NCBI GenBank assembly: GCA_027484145.1
Contig: JAIXUH010000039.1
Coordinates: 62,001 to 126,000 of the forward strand
Direction of reading: 5' to 3'
DNA from: Rhodobacter sp.
Lineage (GTDB): Bacteria > Pseudomonadota > Alphaproteobacteria > Rhodobacterales > Rhodobacteraceae
Length of the DNA stretch: 64,000 nucleotides
Shown in pieces: positions 45,811-53,921 of the stretch. Position 1 is the first letter of the stretch, and every line of letters starts with the position of its first letter. The translations under genes and the position numbers were made by a program. The notes below the pieces were generated by a model that had not been told where the DNA came from, did not search any database, and saw only the letters and a list, made by a program, of their open reading frames with translations.

Positions 45811-47559
45811 ATGGCCAAACGCAATGTCGACCCGATCACGCTGTCTGTGGTGCGCGGAGTGCTGGAGACGACGCAACGCGAAATGACGCTGACCTTGGAA
45901 CAGACAGCGCGCAGTTCGGTGTTCAATCTGGCGCATGATTACTCGACCGCTTTGTTCAACCATACGCCCGAGATGATCTTGCAGGGGCAGGACATTCCCA
46001 TTCACCTTGGCAGCCTGATCCCGGCGATGAAGTCGGTGGCGAAGTATTTCGCGGGCGATATCCATGAGGGTGACCTGATTCTGCACAACGACCCCAGCTA
46101 TGGCGGGTCGCACATCATCGACACCTGCATGTACTATCCGGTGTTTTATCAGGGTGAGTTGTTGTTCTGGACGGTGTGCAAGGGCCACCTGACCGATATC
46201 GGCGGCCCGGTGCCCGCCGGCTATAACCCCGCCGCGACCGAGATTTATGCCGAAGGCCTGCGCATTCCGCCGTTGAAGATCTGGGACAAGGGCAAGCCGC
46301 GCAATGACGTGATGAACCTGCTGCTGTCAAACATGAGGGCGCGGCGCGATCAAGAGGGCGATTTCAACGCGCTGATCGGGGCCTGTCAGGTGGGAGCGCG
46401 GGCGCTGATCCGGCTGATTGAGAAGTACGGCAAGGATACGGTGCAGGACTGCATCGCCGAACTGCTGGATATGGCCGAACACCATATGCGCAGCCTGATC
46501 GCCGAAGTGCCGGATGGCGTCTATACCGGCACGGCGGTGCTGGAAGATGCTGGCCACGGCTATGGCGATTTCGACATTACCGCGACGGTTACGATCAAGG
46601 GCAACGGCTGCCACATCGCCATCCAGTCGCCACCGCAGATTCCCTATTTCATCAACAGCTACGAAGGGAACAGCCATTCCGGCGTCTACCTTGGCCTGAT
46701 GATGTTCGCCCAACTGCCGCCGCCCTATAACGAGGGGCTGTATCGCTGTGTGACCACGGACATGGGGCCGCTTGGCACGCTGTGCAACGCCAAGTCCCCG
46801 GCGCCGCACATGAACTGCACCACCACCCCGATGGAGACGCTGACCGATGCCGTGCGGCTGGCCTTTGAACAAGCGGCCCCTGCGAAAGTGTCGGCCAGCT
46901 GGGGCCATGCCAACGGCTGCAACATCGCAGGCTGGGACAAGCGGCATGACGAGGAATATGTGACGATGGTTTTGGCCAGCATCATCTCGGGTGCCGGGGC
47001 GACGGCGCAGGCCGATGGGTGGCATGCGGTGGGGCCGGAGTGCTGTTTTGGCGCACTGACATCTGGCGATATCGAGATGCTGGAGCACAGCTACCCGATC
47101 ATCATCCACCGCTATTCGCTGATGGAGGATTCGGGCGGCGCGGGGCGCAACCGGGGCGGGTCTGGCACCTGTTGGGAGGTGGAGCCCCTGGACACGCCGA
47201 TGACGCTGATCACTTTTGGCGAGGGGCGGCGCATTCCGGCGATGGGGGCGGCAGGGGCGAAATCAGCGATGGTGTCGTCCAAGGTCGGGCGGCTGGAACT
47301 TACCCGTAACGGAGCCACCCAGATCATCACCGACAATGTGATCGAAACCATCCAGCCGGGTGAACGTGCGGCGAACCGCAACCCCGGCGGTGGCGGTTTT
47401 GGCAACGCCTTTGAACGCGAGGTGCAAAAGGTGGTCGAAGATGTGCGCAACGGTCTGGTCAGCCTTGAAGGCGCGCGGCTGGATTACGGCGTTGTCATCA
47501 CCGACCGCGAAACGCTGACCGTTGACTACGCGGCCACTGCCGCCTTGCGCGCTGCCTGA
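45811..47559 (+). CDS. hyuB: Hydantoinase B/oxoprolinase family protein (copy 3)
   Basis: A 582-residue HyuB of a different branch from copies 1 and 2: it opens with DPITLSVVRGVLETTQREMT and has GDLILHNDPSYGGSHIIDT where the others have HNHPYYGASH. The C-terminus keeps RNPGGGGFGNAFERE. It leads a seven-gene operon (hyuB, hyuA, pxpA, biotin carrier, biotin carboxylase, pxpB, pxpC) with small gaps or overlaps. Placement before the oxoprolinase-type genes suggests a related cyclic amide substrate. Divergent from the AraC regulator. Confidence 0.92.
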   Translation: MAKRNVDPITLSVVRGVLETTQREMTLTLEQTARSSVFNLAHDYSTALFNHTPEMILQGQDIPIHLGSLIPAMKSVAKYFAGDIHEGDLILHNDPSYGGSHIIDTCMYYPVFYQGELLFWTVCKGHLTDIGGPVPAGYNPAATEIYAEGLRIPPLKIWDKGKPRNDVMNLLLSNMRARRDQEGDFNALIGACQVGARALIRLIEKYGKDTVQDCIAELLDMAEHHMRSLIAEVPDGVYTGTAVLEDAGHGYGDFDITATVTIKGNGCHIAIQSPPQIPYFINSYEGNSHSGVYLGLMMFAQLPPPYNEGLYRCVTTDMGPLGTLCNAKSPAPHMNCTTTPMETLTDAVRLAFEQAAPAKVSASWGHANGCNIAGWDKRHDEEYVTMVLASIISGAGATAQADGWHAVGPECCFGALTSGDIEMLEHSYPIIIHRYSLMEDSGGAGRNRGGSGTCWEVEPLDTPMTLITFGEGRRIPAMGAAGAKSAMVSSKVGRLELTRNGATQIITDNVIETIQPGERAANRNPGGGGFGNAFEREVQKVVEDVRNGLVSLEGARLDYGVVITDRETLTVDYAATAALRAA

Positions 47560-47570
47560 AGGGATAAACC

Positions 47571-49649
47571 ATGCAAAATCAATATCGTCTTGGCATCGAC
47601 GCGGGTGGCACCTTCACCGATTTCATCCTTGCCGACCGTGAAGGTGAGGTGCGCATCTTCAAGGCGCTGTCCACCCCGCAAGACCCGACGCAAGCCATCC
47701 GCAACGGCTTGAAGCTGATCGAGGAAGAAACCGGGATCACCGCGCATCAGATCGTGTCCAACGCCGATCTGTGCATCAACGGCACCACCGTGGGCCTGAA
47801 CGCGCTGATCCAGCACAAGGGCGCCAAAACCGGGTTGATCGCCACCAAGGGGCATGAGGACAGCATTGAAATTCGTCTTGGGCACAAGGAAGACGGCTAT
47901 CGCTATGACCCGGAATATCCGCCCGCGACCATGCTGGTGCCGCGCTATTTGCGGCGCGGGATTTCGGAACGGGTGATTTCGACTGGCGCTGTGCACACAC
48001 CGATGAACGAAGATGATGTGCGCGATGCCTGCCGTCACTTCATTCGTGAAGGGGTCGAGGCGGTGGCAATCTCCTTTGTCTGGTCCGTCCTGCACCCGGC
48101 ACATGAATTGCGTGCGGCCGAAATCGTGCGCGAGATGATGCCAAACGTCCGCCTGACGGTGGGGTCGCACCTTTACCCTCAGGTGCGCGAATACACCCGC
48201 ACGTCAACGGCCGTGGTCAACGCCTATCTGTCGCCGATCCTGTCGGACTATGTCGAGGCGGTGGACGGCTATTTCGCAAGCCTTGGCGCGAAGAATCCGG
48301 TGCGATACTTCCAGTCGAACGGCGGGTTGGCCTTGGGGTCTGTAGTGTCCGATCAGTCGGTCTATGCGATCAACTCGGGCCCGGCCTCGGCCCCGCAGGC
48401 GGCACTATACATCGGCGAGCCCTGGGGGCTGCAGAACATCATCACTGTCGACATGGGTGGCACGTCGTTCGACATTACCCTGACGCGGGATGGCCGTGCG
48501 AATGTGTCGAAGAATATCGACTTCCTGCGCTATCGCATCGGGATTCCGATGATTCAGGTGGAAACGCTGGGCGCGGGCGGCGGATCGATCGGCTGGATCG
48601 ACAGTATGGGTCTGCTCCAGATGGGCCCGCAGTCGGCCGGGTCTGAACCGGGGCCTGCCTGCTATGACCAAGGCGGTGATAAGCCGACGACGACCGATGC
48701 TAACCTTGTACTGGGGTATCTGAACCCCGATGGTCTGGTCGGCGGGCGGTTGCCGCTGCACACGGGGCGGGCGCGGACGGCAATTCAGACAGGCTTGGCT
48801 GATCCGCTGGGCCTGAGCGTGGAACAGGCCGCCTATGGCATGTACACCATCGTCAACAACAACATGGTCAACGCCATTCGACGCGTCTCGGTAGAGCGCG
48901 GCTATGACCCGCGCGATTTTGTGCTGAACTGCGCGGGCGGGGCAACGGGCGCGCATATCACGGCGCTTGCACGGGAAATGGGCATCACCCGCATTCTGGT
49001 GTCAAAACTCGCCTCGGGGCTCTGTGCCTACGGGCAGATCATCTCGGACGTCAAGTACAACTACATGGCCCCTGCGCCCGTGCGGTTGGAAGGGGCGGCC
49101 TCGGCCGCCAAGCTGGACGCGCTGTTCACCGGGCTGGAAACCAAGGGCGAGGCGGACCTGACGCGCGACGGGTTTGAGCGTGACCGCATTTCCATCCGTC
49201 GCAGTCTGGACATGCGCTATGTAGGGCAGGTGCACGAATGCACCGTCGACATCGATCCTTTCACGCTGGACGAGGCGGCGCTGGAGAAGCTGAAGGCCGC
49301 CTTCCACGCCCGACATGAGGAGCTTTACACCTATTCCGAACCGCAAAGCGTGGTCGAGGTGGTGAACGTAGAGAGCGCGATCCTTGGCCGCGTGGACCGA
49401 CCACGCCGCATGACGATTGCGGGGGGCAAGGGGGCTGACAGCGCAAAGTCGGGCACACGGCCGATGATCTTTGCCGCCAATGGTGAGACGGTGGACACGC
49501 CGGTCTACGCCGGCGCGGGCCTTGGCGCAGGGGACAGGATCTCTGGCCCGGCGGTGATCGAAGAAGTGACGACAACCATTGTCATTGAACCGGGCTGGAC
49601 GGCAGAGTTGCACGAGTCGGGCGTTTATGTGCTTGATTGGCAGGGCTAA
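47571..49649 (+). CDS. hyuA: Hydantoinase/oxoprolinase family protein, subunit A (copy 3)
   Basis: A 692-residue HyuA subunit. LGIDAGGTFTDFILADREG is the N-terminal phosphate-binding motif; TVDMGGTSFDITLTRDG and GPACYDQGGDKPTTTDANL are the second-domain blocks. It differs throughout from copies 1 and 2, and the gene order is hyuB-hyuA instead of hyuA-hyuB. It begins 11 bases after the hyuB stop and ends 15 bases before pxpA. Confidence 0.92.
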   Translation: MQNQYRLGIDAGGTFTDFILADREGEVRIFKALSTPQDPTQAIRNGLKLIEEETGITAHQIVSNADLCINGTTVGLNALIQHKGAKTGLIATKGHEDSIEIRLGHKEDGYRYDPEYPPATMLVPRYLRRGISERVISTGAVHTPMNEDDVRDACRHFIREGVEAVAISFVWSVLHPAHELRAAEIVREMMPNVRLTVGSHLYPQVREYTRTSTAVVNAYLSPILSDYVEAVDGYFASLGAKNPVRYFQSNGGLALGSVVSDQSVYAINSGPASAPQAALYIGEPWGLQNIITVDMGGTSFDITLTRDGRANVSKNIDFLRYRIGIPMIQVETLGAGGGSIGWIDSMGLLQMGPQSAGSEPGPACYDQGGDKPTTTDANLVLGYLNPDGLVGGRLPLHTGRARTAIQTGLADPLGLSVEQAAYGMYTIVNNNMVNAIRRVSVERGYDPRDFVLNCAGGATGAHITALAREMGITRILVSKLASGLCAYGQIISDVKYNYMAPAPVRLEGAASAAKLDALFTGLETKGEADLTRDGFERDRISIRRSLDMRYVGQVHECTVDIDPFTLDEAALEKLKAAFHARHEELYTYSEPQSVVEVVNVESAILGRVDRPRRMTIAGGKGADSAKSGTRPMIFAANGETVDTPVYAGAGLGAGDRISGPAVIEEVTTTIVIEPGWTAELHESGVYVLDWQG

Positions 49650-49664
49650 GGCGGGGGCGTGGAC

Positions 49665-50384
49665 ATGACGATCATCAATTGTGACATGGGCGAAGGCTTT
49701 GGCCTTTACCGCATCGGTGACGACGAGGGCTTGATGCCGCTGATCGATGTGGCCAACGTGGCCTGCGGCTTTCATGCCTCAGACTTCAACCACATGCGGC
49801 GCACAGTGCAACTGGCCAAGCAGCATGGCGTCAAGGTTGGCGCGCACCCATCCTTGCCCGACCTGCAGGGCTTTGGCCGGCGCGAGATGAAGATCGGGCG
49901 CGAGGAACTGACCAACTGCATGATCTACCAGGTCGGTGCGCTGAAGGGGTTTCTGGACGCCGAAGGCATGGTCCTGAACCACATCAAGCCGCATGGGTCC
50001 CTCTATGGCATGGCCGCGCGGATGGAAGATGTGGCCCACGCCGTGGCCGATGCGGCAGATGTCTACAAAGTGCCGCTGTTTGGCATGGCGGGCACCTTGC
50101 ACGAAAAGGTCTATACGGCGCGCGGCCATAGCTTTGTGTCCGAGTTTTATGCCGATCTTGACTATAACGACGAAGGTGGTCTGATAATCACCCGCGAACA
50201 TGCCGCGACGGATGAGACCTATGCCGCAGCAGCCTGTGTGCGTGCGATCACCGAAGGCAAGGTTGCCAGCGTGGGCGGAAAGGATGTGGCCGTGCGGGCT
50301 GATGCAATCTGCGTGCATTCGGATACACCCAACGCCGTTGCGGTCGCGCAGGCGGTGCGTGCGGCAATTGCCGCCTATCGCTAA
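49665..50384 (+). CDS. pxpA: 5-oxoprolinase subunit PxpA (LamB/YcsF family)
   Basis: A 239-residue LamB/YcsF-family protein. The signature blocks are INCDMGEGFGLYRIGDDEG, VACGFHASDF, VGAHPSLPDLQGFGRREM and IKPHGSLYGM. In E. coli PxpA works with PxpBC to hydrolyse 5-oxoproline with ATP. ATG 49665 is preferred to GTG 49659. Here pxpA is separated from pxpB/pxpC by a biotin carrier and a biotin carboxylase, an arrangement suggesting a carboxylation-dependent variant of the reaction. Substrate may be 5-oxoproline or another cyclic amide. Confidence 0.9.
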   Translation: MTIINCDMGEGFGLYRIGDDEGLMPLIDVANVACGFHASDFNHMRRTVQLAKQHGVKVGAHPSLPDLQGFGRREMKIGREELTNCMIYQVGALKGFLDAEGMVLNHIKPHGSLYGMAARMEDVAHAVADAADVYKVPLFGMAGTLHEKVYTARGHSFVSEFYADLDYNDEGGLIITREHAATDETYAAAACVRAITEGKVASVGGKDVAVRADAICVHSDTPNAVAVAQAVRAAIAAYR

Positions 50385-50415
50385 GAAAACAAAGAAAAGA
50401 CAGGGAAGCCAGACG

Positions 50416-50652
50416 ATGACCAAACAAATCCTTTCACCGTTGCCCGGCACGTTCTATCGCCGCCCTTCGCCGGATCAGCCGGTGTTCAAAGAGGTGGGCG
50501 ATACCGTGGCCGTCGGCGATGTGATTGGCCTGATCGAGGTGATGAAGTCGTTCAACGAGGTGCAGGCCGATCAGGCAGGCACCCTGACCGCTTTTGTTGC
50601 CGATGACGAAGAACCTGTGATGGCAGGTCAGGCTTTGGCCGAACTGAACTGA
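50416..50652 (+). CDS. Small biotin carboxyl carrier protein
   Basis: A 78-residue single-domain biotinyl carrier. The biotinylation motif is EVMKSFNEV with K44; SPLPGTFYRRPSPDQP at the start is the usual lipoyl/biotinyl-domain opening. It has no linker or N-terminal domain, so it is about half the size of fatty-acid AccB. It ends 2 bases before the biotin carboxylase gene and so serves that enzyme; its carboxyltransferase partner is probably PxpB/PxpC rather than AccAD. Confidence 0.92.
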   Translation: MTKQILSPLPGTFYRRPSPDQPVFKEVGDTVAVGDVIGLIEVMKSFNEVQADQAGTLTAFVADDEEPVMAGQALAELN

Positions 50653-50654
50653 CC

Positions 50655-52037
50655 ATGGCGATCACCAAGCTGCTGGTTGCCAATCGGGGCGAAATCGCGG
50701 TCCGGATCATTCGGGCCGCGCGTGAGCTGGGTTTGAAAACCGTGCAGGTTCACAGCGCCGCCGATACGGAAAGTCTGGCCGTGAAAATGGCGGATGAGGC
50801 GGTGAACATCGGCCCGCCGATGGCGTCAAAATCCTATCTGAACATCGCCAATATCCTGAAAGCGGCGGCCGATACGGGGGCCGATGCCGTGCACCCCGGA
50901 TATGGCTTTCTGGCCGAGAATGCCGACTTTGCCGATGCGGTGCAGGCCGCCGGTCTGTGCTGGATCGGGCCTGCGGGCGATGCCATCCGGCAGATGGGTG
51001 ACAAGGTGGCGGCCCGTGTTGCCGCACAGGCCGCAGGTGTGCCCGTTGTGCCGGGGTCGGACGGGCGGATTGATGACCCCGACCGTGCCCGCGCCATTGC
51101 TTTGGCTATCGGTTTCCCGGTGATGATCAAGGCGGCGGCCGGTGGGGGCGGGCGGGGCATCCGCATTGCCCACGATATGGAGGAATTTGACCGCCTGATG
51201 CCGCAAGCCAGTGCCGAGGCAAAATCGGCCTTTGGCGATGGTGGCCTGTATCTGGAAAAGGTCATCGAACGGGCGCGCCATATCGAGGTGCAGATTCTGG
51301 GCGACGGCACCCGCGCGATCCATCTGTTCGAGCGGGAATGTTCCCTGCAACGCCGCCGTCAAAAGGTTTGGGAAGAAGCGCCTTCGGCCAGTCTCCCGCA
51401 AGCCATGCGCGAGAAACTCTGCGCCTCGGCCGTGGCCTTGGCCGAAGCGGTGGGGTATCGCGGCGCGGGCACGCTGGAATATCTTTATGATGATGCCTCG
51501 GGCCAGTTCTATTTCATCGAGATGAACACCCGGATTCAGGTGGAACATCCCGTCACGGAAATGATCACTGGCGTTGATCTGGTGCGCGAAATGATCCGCG
51601 TCTGCGCTGGTGAACCGCTGCGATTTGCCCAAGACGACATCCGACTGAAAGGCCATTCCATCGAGGTGCGGATTTGCGCCGAAGACCCTGCGAAGAATTT
51701 TCAACCCGGTCCCGGCACGGTGACAGATATGATTGTGCCGGGTGGTGGCGGGGTTCGGTTCGATACCATGCTGTATCCCGGCTATCAGGTGCCGCCGTTT
51801 TATGACTCGTTGCTCGGAAAACTGATCGTCTGGGACGAAGACCGCGCGGCGGCGATCACCCGGATGGGCCGGGCCTTGCAGGAATTGCATGTGGGCGGTT
51901 TGCCCACCACCCGCGCCTTGCACCAGTTGCTGGCGCGCGACCCCGAGGTTCAGGCGGGCGCGTTTCATACGCGGTGGCTGGAACCCTGGCTGGAACAGAA
52001 TGCCCACAGGATCGGGACAGAGGAGACCAAGGAATGA
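50655..52037 (+). CDS. Biotin carboxylase (AccC-like)
   Basis: A 460-residue ATP-grasp biotin carboxylase. LLVANRGEIAVRIIRAARE is the N-terminal domain, AAAGGGGRGIRI the glycine-rich ATP loop, and EMNTRIQVEHPVTEMITG the catalytic/biotin site. It carboxylates the biotin of the adjacent carrier using ATP and bicarbonate. No accA/accD-type carboxyltransferase is present; instead its stop overlaps the pxpB start (ATGA), whose family is homologous to the carboxyltransferase half of urea carboxylase. So it is probably not for fatty-acid synthesis. Confidence 0.92.
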   Translation: MAITKLLVANRGEIAVRIIRAARELGLKTVQVHSAADTESLAVKMADEAVNIGPPMASKSYLNIANILKAAADTGADAVHPGYGFLAENADFADAVQAAGLCWIGPAGDAIRQMGDKVAARVAAQAAGVPVVPGSDGRIDDPDRARAIALAIGFPVMIKAAAGGGGRGIRIAHDMEEFDRLMPQASAEAKSAFGDGGLYLEKVIERARHIEVQILGDGTRAIHLFERECSLQRRRQKVWEEAPSASLPQAMREKLCASAVALAEAVGYRGAGTLEYLYDDASGQFYFIEMNTRIQVEHPVTEMITGVDLVREMIRVCAGEPLRFAQDDIRLKGHSIEVRICAEDPAKNFQPGPGTVTDMIVPGGGGVRFDTMLYPGYQVPPFYDSLLGKLIVWDEDRAAAITRMGRALQELHVGGLPTTRALHQLLARDPEVQAGAFHTRWLEPWLEQNAHRIGTEETKE

Positions 52038-52909
52038 CCACCAGATATTCCTTCGGCGGGGATGAGCACATCTTTGTCGAATGTGACGAGGAAATGTCGC
52101 TTGAGGCCTTCTTCAAGGGCCTGTCGATCACCAACGCGCTGAAGGCCGCCCAGATCAAGGGCGTGACCGAGATTTGCCCGGCCAACGCATCGTTTCAGGT
52201 GCGGTTCGACCCCGACGTGATTGCGCCTGACGACATGATGCGCGAACTGAAGGCGCTGGAAGCGGCGGCGCAATCTGCGCCTTCGACGCTGGAAACCCGC
52301 ATCATCGAAGTGCCTGTGTTCTATAATGATCCGTGGACACACGAGACGGGCCAGCGGTTCCGTGAGCGGCATCAGGACCCGACCTCGACCGATATCGAAT
52401 ACACCGCCCGGATCAACGGGCTGGACGGGATCGATGGCTTTATCAAGGCCCATTCGGGCGCGCCGTGGTTCGTGTCGATGGTGGGCTTTGTGGCAGGCTT
52501 GCCGTTCCTGTATCAGATGACGGACCGCAGCCGCCAGATTCAGTCACCCAAATACCTGCGCCCGCGCACTGATACGCCGCGCCTGACTGTCGGGCACGGT
52601 GGGTGCTTTGCCTGCATCTATTCGGTGCGCGGCGCGGGCGGCTATCAGATGTTCGGCATCACGCCGATGCCGATCTATGACCCGCACCAGACCACACCAT
52701 ATCTGCGCGATTTCATGTGCTTGTTCAAACCCGGCGACATCGTGAAGTGGAAACCGATCGACCGCGCCGAGTATGACCACACGGTGGCAGAAGTGGACGC
52801 TGGCCGCTGGATGCCGCGCATTGCGCCCGTGACCTTTTCGCTGGCCGAGTTTCAGGCCGATATCGATGGCACCAATGCACGCGTGATGGAGGCTTTGAAT
52901 GGCCATTAA
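52034..52909 (+). CDS. pxpB: 5-oxoprolinase subunit B / KipI-like carboxyltransferase-type subunit
   Basis: A 291-residue CT_C_D (AHS1) family protein. The family core is seen as MVGFVAGLPFLYQM, PRTDTPRLTVGHGG and YQMFGITPMPIYDP. It is longer than E. coli PxpB (about 218 residues) owing to an insert around residues 100-145 and a C-terminal tail (FKPGDIVKWKPIDRAEYD) like that of urea carboxylase. Start 52034 overlaps the biotin carboxylase stop by 4 bases, and the gene overlaps pxpC by 11 bases. It should form a heteromer with PxpC. Confidence 0.87.
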   Translation: MTTRYSFGGDEHIFVECDEEMSLEAFFKGLSITNALKAAQIKGVTEICPANASFQVRFDPDVIAPDDMMRELKALEAAAQSAPSTLETRIIEVPVFYNDPWTHETGQRFRERHQDPTSTDIEYTARINGLDGIDGFIKAHSGAPWFVSMVGFVAGLPFLYQMTDRSRQIQSPKYLRPRTDTPRLTVGHGGCFACIYSVRGAGGYQMFGITPMPIYDPHQTTPYLRDFMCLFKPGDIVKWKPIDRAEYDHTVAEVDAGRWMPRIAPVTFSLAEFQADIDGTNARVMEALNGH

Positions 52910-53867
52910 TGTGATCAAGCCGGGGCTTTCGACCACGGTACAGGATCTGGGGCGTCCGGGCTATTACCACATCGGGATTCCGACATCGGGCGGGATGGAT
53001 ATGCTGTCTTTGGCCGCGGCCAACCTTGCCGTGGGCAATCCGGCAGGGGCGGCGGTGCTTGAAGCCGTGTTCATGGGGCCAGAACTGGAGTTTACCGCCG
53101 ATGCGGTGGTGGCTGTAACGGGGGCCGACCTGCCGCCAAAGGTAGATGGCGTTGAGCAGGCGGGCTGGGAATCTTTCCCTGTGAAAAAGGGACAGGTCCT
53201 GAGCTTTGCCTTTCTGAAGGCCGGTGCGCGGGCCTATATCGCGGTGTCGGGCGGCATTGATGTGCCGGTCGTTCTGGGGTCGCGGTCGACCTATACGTTG
53301 GGGGCCCTCGGTGGGTTCGAAGGGCGCAAACTGCAGGCAGGCGATGTGCTGCCCGTTGGGCAGGGCGCGGGCAAGGCGGGGCGGTCCGTGCCTGCCGCGT
53401 TGCGCCGGATGCCGGGCGGCCCTGCCGAACTGCGGATGCTTCCGGGGCTGTACTGGCACCGTATCACCGAAGCGGCGGGCAAAGGTTTCTTCGAGGACAC
53501 GTGGAAGGTTGCACCCGAGGCTGACCGGATTGGCTATCGCTTCAAGGCGGGTCGCCCGCTGGAATTTGAGCCGCGCGAACAGCCCTTTGGCGCGGGCTCT
53601 GACCCGTCGAATATCGTGGATGCCTGCTATCCCTATGGGTCGGTGCAGGTGCCGGGCGGAACAGAACCCATCGTGCTGCACCGCGATGCTGTCTCAGGTG
53701 GGGGCTACTTCATGCTGGGCACGGTGGTTTCGGCCGATATGGACCTGATCGGCCAGTTGCAGCCGCATACGCCGACGCGGTTTGTCAAAGTGAGCATGGA
53801 ACAGGCGTTGCAGGCACGCCATGACCGTAAGGCCGTGCTGGACGGAATTGCTGCCGCACTGGCCTGA
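52899..53867 (+). CDS. pxpC: 5-oxoprolinase subunit C / KipA-like carboxyltransferase-type subunit
   Basis: A 322-residue CT_A_B (AHS2) family protein. INVIKPGLSTTVQDLGRPGY is the classic opening; YIAVSGGIDVPVVLGSRST and QVPGGTEPIVLHRDAVSGGG are further family blocks. It overlaps pxpB by 11 bases, fitting equal synthesis of the two subunits. It ends the hyu-pxp-biotin operon; a strong hairpin follows 7 bases after the stop. In the urea carboxylase fold this part builds the N-carboxylation site. Confidence 0.9.
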   Translation: MAINVIKPGLSTTVQDLGRPGYYHIGIPTSGGMDMLSLAAANLAVGNPAGAAVLEAVFMGPELEFTADAVVAVTGADLPPKVDGVEQAGWESFPVKKGQVLSFAFLKAGARAYIAVSGGIDVPVVLGSRSTYTLGALGGFEGRKLQAGDVLPVGQGAGKAGRSVPAALRRMPGGPAELRMLPGLYWHRITEAAGKGFFEDTWKVAPEADRIGYRFKAGRPLEFEPREQPFGAGSDPSNIVDACYPYGSVQVPGGTEPIVLHRDAVSGGGYFMLGTVVSADMDLIGQLQPHTPTRFVKVSMEQALQARHDRKAVLDGIAAALA

Positions 53868-53874
53868 ACCAACT

Positions 53875-53901
53875 GGCTGCGGCAGGGGTTCTGCCGCAGC
53901 C
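53875..53901 (+). terminator. Hairpin after pxpC
   Basis: A perfect 11-bp stem (GGCTGCGGCAG with CTGCCGCAGCC) and a 5-base loop just after the pxpC stop. No T-tract follows, so it may be a partial terminator or an mRNA-end stabiliser. It separates the pxp operon from the sensor pair that follows. Confidence 0.65.
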
Positions 53902-53921
53902 CGATCTGCAAGGATGAATGA

